Below, in pieces: positions 15,163 through 17,051 of a DNA stretch of 17,051 bases. Below the pieces are notes generated by a model that worked only from the letters and a program-made list of their open reading frames with translations, had not been told where the DNA came from and searched no databases. This DNA is from Methylotenera sp. (GTDB lineage: Bacteria; Pseudomonadota; Gammaproteobacteria; Burkholderiales; Methylophilaceae). Positions within the stretch are counted from its first letter, which is position 1. Every line of letters begins with the position of its first letter. The position numbers and the translations under genes are program-made. The stretch is taken from the NCBI GenBank assembly GCA_027487055.1, contig JAIYEJ010000314.1:1-17051 (forward strand), read 5' to 3'.

Positions 15163-16502
15163 AACTTTTCAACTTTATAAGTTTGAGTTTTTTTATTGCA
15201 GGCAATGCAATGGCGGCAAGTTTTAATTTTGATGCGAGTGGCAGCGAGCCTTTATATCAAACAACATTACCTAAAGAAGCCTATCAAGCCAGCCATCGCG
15301 ACAATTTAAAAGACCTGATAATTTTAAACGCTGCAGCCGAGCAAGTTCCATATTCAATAGTGCCATACGAAGTTTTAAACCCAACTAAACCTTTAGAAGA
15401 GTCTCAACCTTTAAAGATTTTTTCGATGCAAAATGGCGTTAAGTCGACAAGCAATCAGATAAATATCGATTTAAATCAAGGTGGCAATACATCAATTAAT
15501 CTAACTAATAATCAAGCATTGCAGCAGCCAAAAATAGCTTATTTATTCGATTTAGGTAAAAAGCACCCCATGCTTAAAAAGATAAAAGTCGATTGGCAAG
15601 GGGCTGATGGCAAGCTCATTGCCATGCAGGCTTTTACAAGTAACAATCTGAAGGATTGGACCAATATTGGGCAGTCAGTGCTTTTTAAAAACACGTCTGA
15701 TGGCCAAACAATTTTGCAAAATACCATTGAGCTTTACGCATTTACAGAAGAGCGCTACTTACAGATACGCCCTAGTGAAATAGATGACACTGATTTTAAA
15801 CTTATCTCAGTAAGTGCTGAATATACTAAAGCACAAAATGAGATATTGCCGCAATTATGGCAAACACTCTCGCTATTAAATCGTGAACAAGCTCAAAACG
15901 GCATCATCAATATTGATTTCGAATCTGATGCTCGCTACCCAGCAAAATACTTGCGGATAGACTTACCACAACTAAACACCATTACCAATGTACAAGTACT
16001 CACTCGCAACAAAGCTGATGCCCCTTGGGAGCTCGTAATAAATTCGCCAATTTACCGTGTAAATAAACAAGGTAGAGATACGGTCAATCCTGACATCAAA
16101 ATAAATCCTAAAGTTGCACGATTTTGGCGCTTGCAATTCAACCAATCCAATGGTGGAATAGGGGCAGAAAATCCAACATTCACCATAGGTTGGCTTACAG
16201 AAACAGTAATATGGAATGCGCGAGGTAAAGCGCCATTTACCATGCACTTAGGCGATCATGCATCGACTGCAAATGCGGTTTCTCTTTCAAATTTAATGCC
16301 TGACTATACACCAGAAAAAATTAAAGCCATTCCAGTTGCTGTCTTGAACCCCATAAATAACGAGCCCGCTGAAAAAAATGTAAGCCCTTGGATAACTGCC
16401 CCAGATTACAAAAGCTGGTTATTATGGGCAGGCTTAGCGCTAGGTGTATTGTTACTTGCCGGCATGGCTTATTCGCTCACTAAAACGCAACATAAAAAAT
16501 AA
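15159..16502 (+). CDS. DUF3999-family exported and membrane-anchored envelope protein
   Basis: The 447 residues begin with a signal peptide (MKLFNFISLSFFIAGNAMAA), followed by a ~400-residue exported part of beta-rich look, with two repeated-type blocks ending in aromatic-rich stretches (KARFWRLQFNQ style), and end with a membrane helix (about 418-438) and a basic tail (KTQHKK), placing the bulk in the periplasm with its C-terminus anchored. The start overlaps the DUF2339 stop by four bases. DUF3999 is the usual partner of DUF2339. Domain assignment rests on the opening PLYQTTLPKEAYQ and on the gene pairing; the biochemical role is unknown. No catalytic motif is seen. Confidence 0.82.
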   Translation: MKLFNFISLSFFIAGNAMAASFNFDASGSEPLYQTTLPKEAYQASHRDNLKDLIILNAAAEQVPYSIVPYEVLNPTKPLEESQPLKIFSMQNGVKSTSNQINIDLNQGGNTSINLTNNQALQQPKIAYLFDLGKKHPMLKKIKVDWQGADGKLIAMQAFTSNNLKDWTNIGQSVLFKNTSDGQTILQNTIELYAFTEERYLQIRPSEIDDTDFKLISVSAEYTKAQNEILPQLWQTLSLLNREQAQNGIINIDFESDARYPAKYLRIDLPQLNTITNVQVLTRNKADAPWELVINSPIYRVNKQGRDTVNPDIKINPKVARFWRLQFNQSNGGIGAENPTFTIGWLTETVIWNARGKAPFTMHLGDHASTANAVSLSNLMPDYTPEKIKAIPVAVLNPINNEPAEKNVSPWITAPDYKSWLLWAGLALGVLLLAGMAYSLTKTQHKK

Positions 16503-16523
16503 GATATTCAGAAATAATCTTCT

Positions 16524-17051
16524 ATGAGTAGACAGTTTCAATTATTAAACGAGCAGCGTTTTCGCCCATTTTTTTTGACGCAATTTTTAGGTGCGTTTAA
16601 TGATAATGTATTTAAAACTGCGCTGATCACCTTAGTGGCATTTCACACCAATAGCCTAACCTCGATGAGCGGTAGCTTGCTAGCGACTCTGCTGCCAGGG
16701 CTCTTTATTTTGCCTTTCTTTTTGTTCTCGGCCACTGCAGGTCAAATTGCCGATAAACTCGAGAAATCAAAACTCATCCGCATGATTAAAGTATTTGAGA
16801 TTTGGATTATGTTGTTCGCTAGTGCGGGATTCTTTTTACACAATATTTGGTTGCTTTCCGCTGCATTATTTATGATGGGAACGCATTCAACATTATTTGG
16901 TCCAGTAAAATATTCATACCTGCCACAGCATCTTAAAGAAAACGAACTCATTGGTGGCAATGGCATGGTTGAAATGGGTAGTTTTGTGGCGATTTTACTT
17001 GGTCAGGTGCTTGGAGCTTGGCTCAGTATGCAATCTCATCATGAGTTATAC
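16524..17051 (+). CDS. LplT-like MFS transporter, N-terminal part (truncated by the window end)
   Basis: 176 codons are visible. The protein starts MSRQFQLLNEQRFRPFFLTQ and continues FLGAFNDNVFK, then SATAGQIADKLEKSK (the MFS loop 2-3 type motif), FGPVKYSYLP and NGMVEMGSFVAILLGQ. The last two resemble the matching segments of E. coli LplT (the lysophospholipid flippase). At least four to five membrane spans fall in the visible part. In many proteobacteria this N-terminus belongs to a very large protein that fuses MFS, PlsC and AMP-ligase domains; whether that is so here lies outside the window. The ATG at 16524 follows the DUF3999 stop by 21 bases with a weak ribosome site (AGAAAT). It is probably co-transcribed with the pair upstream. 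Confidence 0.88.
   Translation, partial: MSRQFQLLNEQRFRPFFLTQFLGAFNDNVFKTALITLVAFHTNSLTSMSGSLLATLLPGLFILPFFLFSATAGQIADKLEKSKLIRMIKVFEIWIMLFASAGFFLHNIWLLSAALFMMGTHSTLFGPVKYSYLPQHLKENELIGGNGMVEMGSFVAILLGQVLGAWLSMQSHHELY

Overview
The window is AT-rich DNA that reads like a betaproteobacterium. The protein flavour (TonB, Mpl, MetH, a GlnK/AmtB pair, UbiK next to YifB, a DUF2339/DUF3999 pair) and codon use suggest a Methylophilaceae-like methylotroph. That placement is inference from family resemblance only. No mobile element with recognisable transposase, CRISPR array, rRNA or tRNA was seen.

Layout. Positions 1-107 hold an unresolved edge. From 6314 down to 108 on the minus strand lies a tight housekeeping run: metH (B12-dependent methionine synthase), mpl (murein peptide recycling ligase) and a TonB-type energy transducer, with gaps of 9 and 42 bases. 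Upstream of metH, 6339-7399 holds a decayed yifB/comM gene (Mg-chelatase-like AAA+ protein). It carries several frame breaks, a stop codon, internal deletions and a spliced-in 3' remnant of an XRE-type helix-turn-helix regulator. Its intact partner ubiK (ubiquinone biosynthesis accessory factor) precedes it with an ATGA overlap. Divergently, glnK-amtB (PII protein and ammonium channel) is preceded by a consensus-quality sigma-54 promoter and ends in a strong intrinsic terminator at 9699-9724.

The right half (9757 to the end) is all on the plus strand. It holds an apparently leaderless, self-regulated, cysteine-free ArsR-type repressor; a two-domain Aas-like acyltransferase/acyl-ACP synthetase; a large polytopic DUF2339 protein overlapping a DUF3999 envelope protein by four bases; and the N-terminal part of an LplT-like MFS transporter cut by the window end. 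In enterobacteria LplT and Aas form the lysophospholipid import and re-acylation pathway. Here the two functions flank the DUF2339/DUF3999 pair, so this half may be an envelope-lipid maintenance locus. This is the best candidate for an undescribed system.

The two most solid unusual observations are the yifB/XRE chimeric pseudogene and the small arsR control region, where promoter, palindrome and start codon are superimposed.
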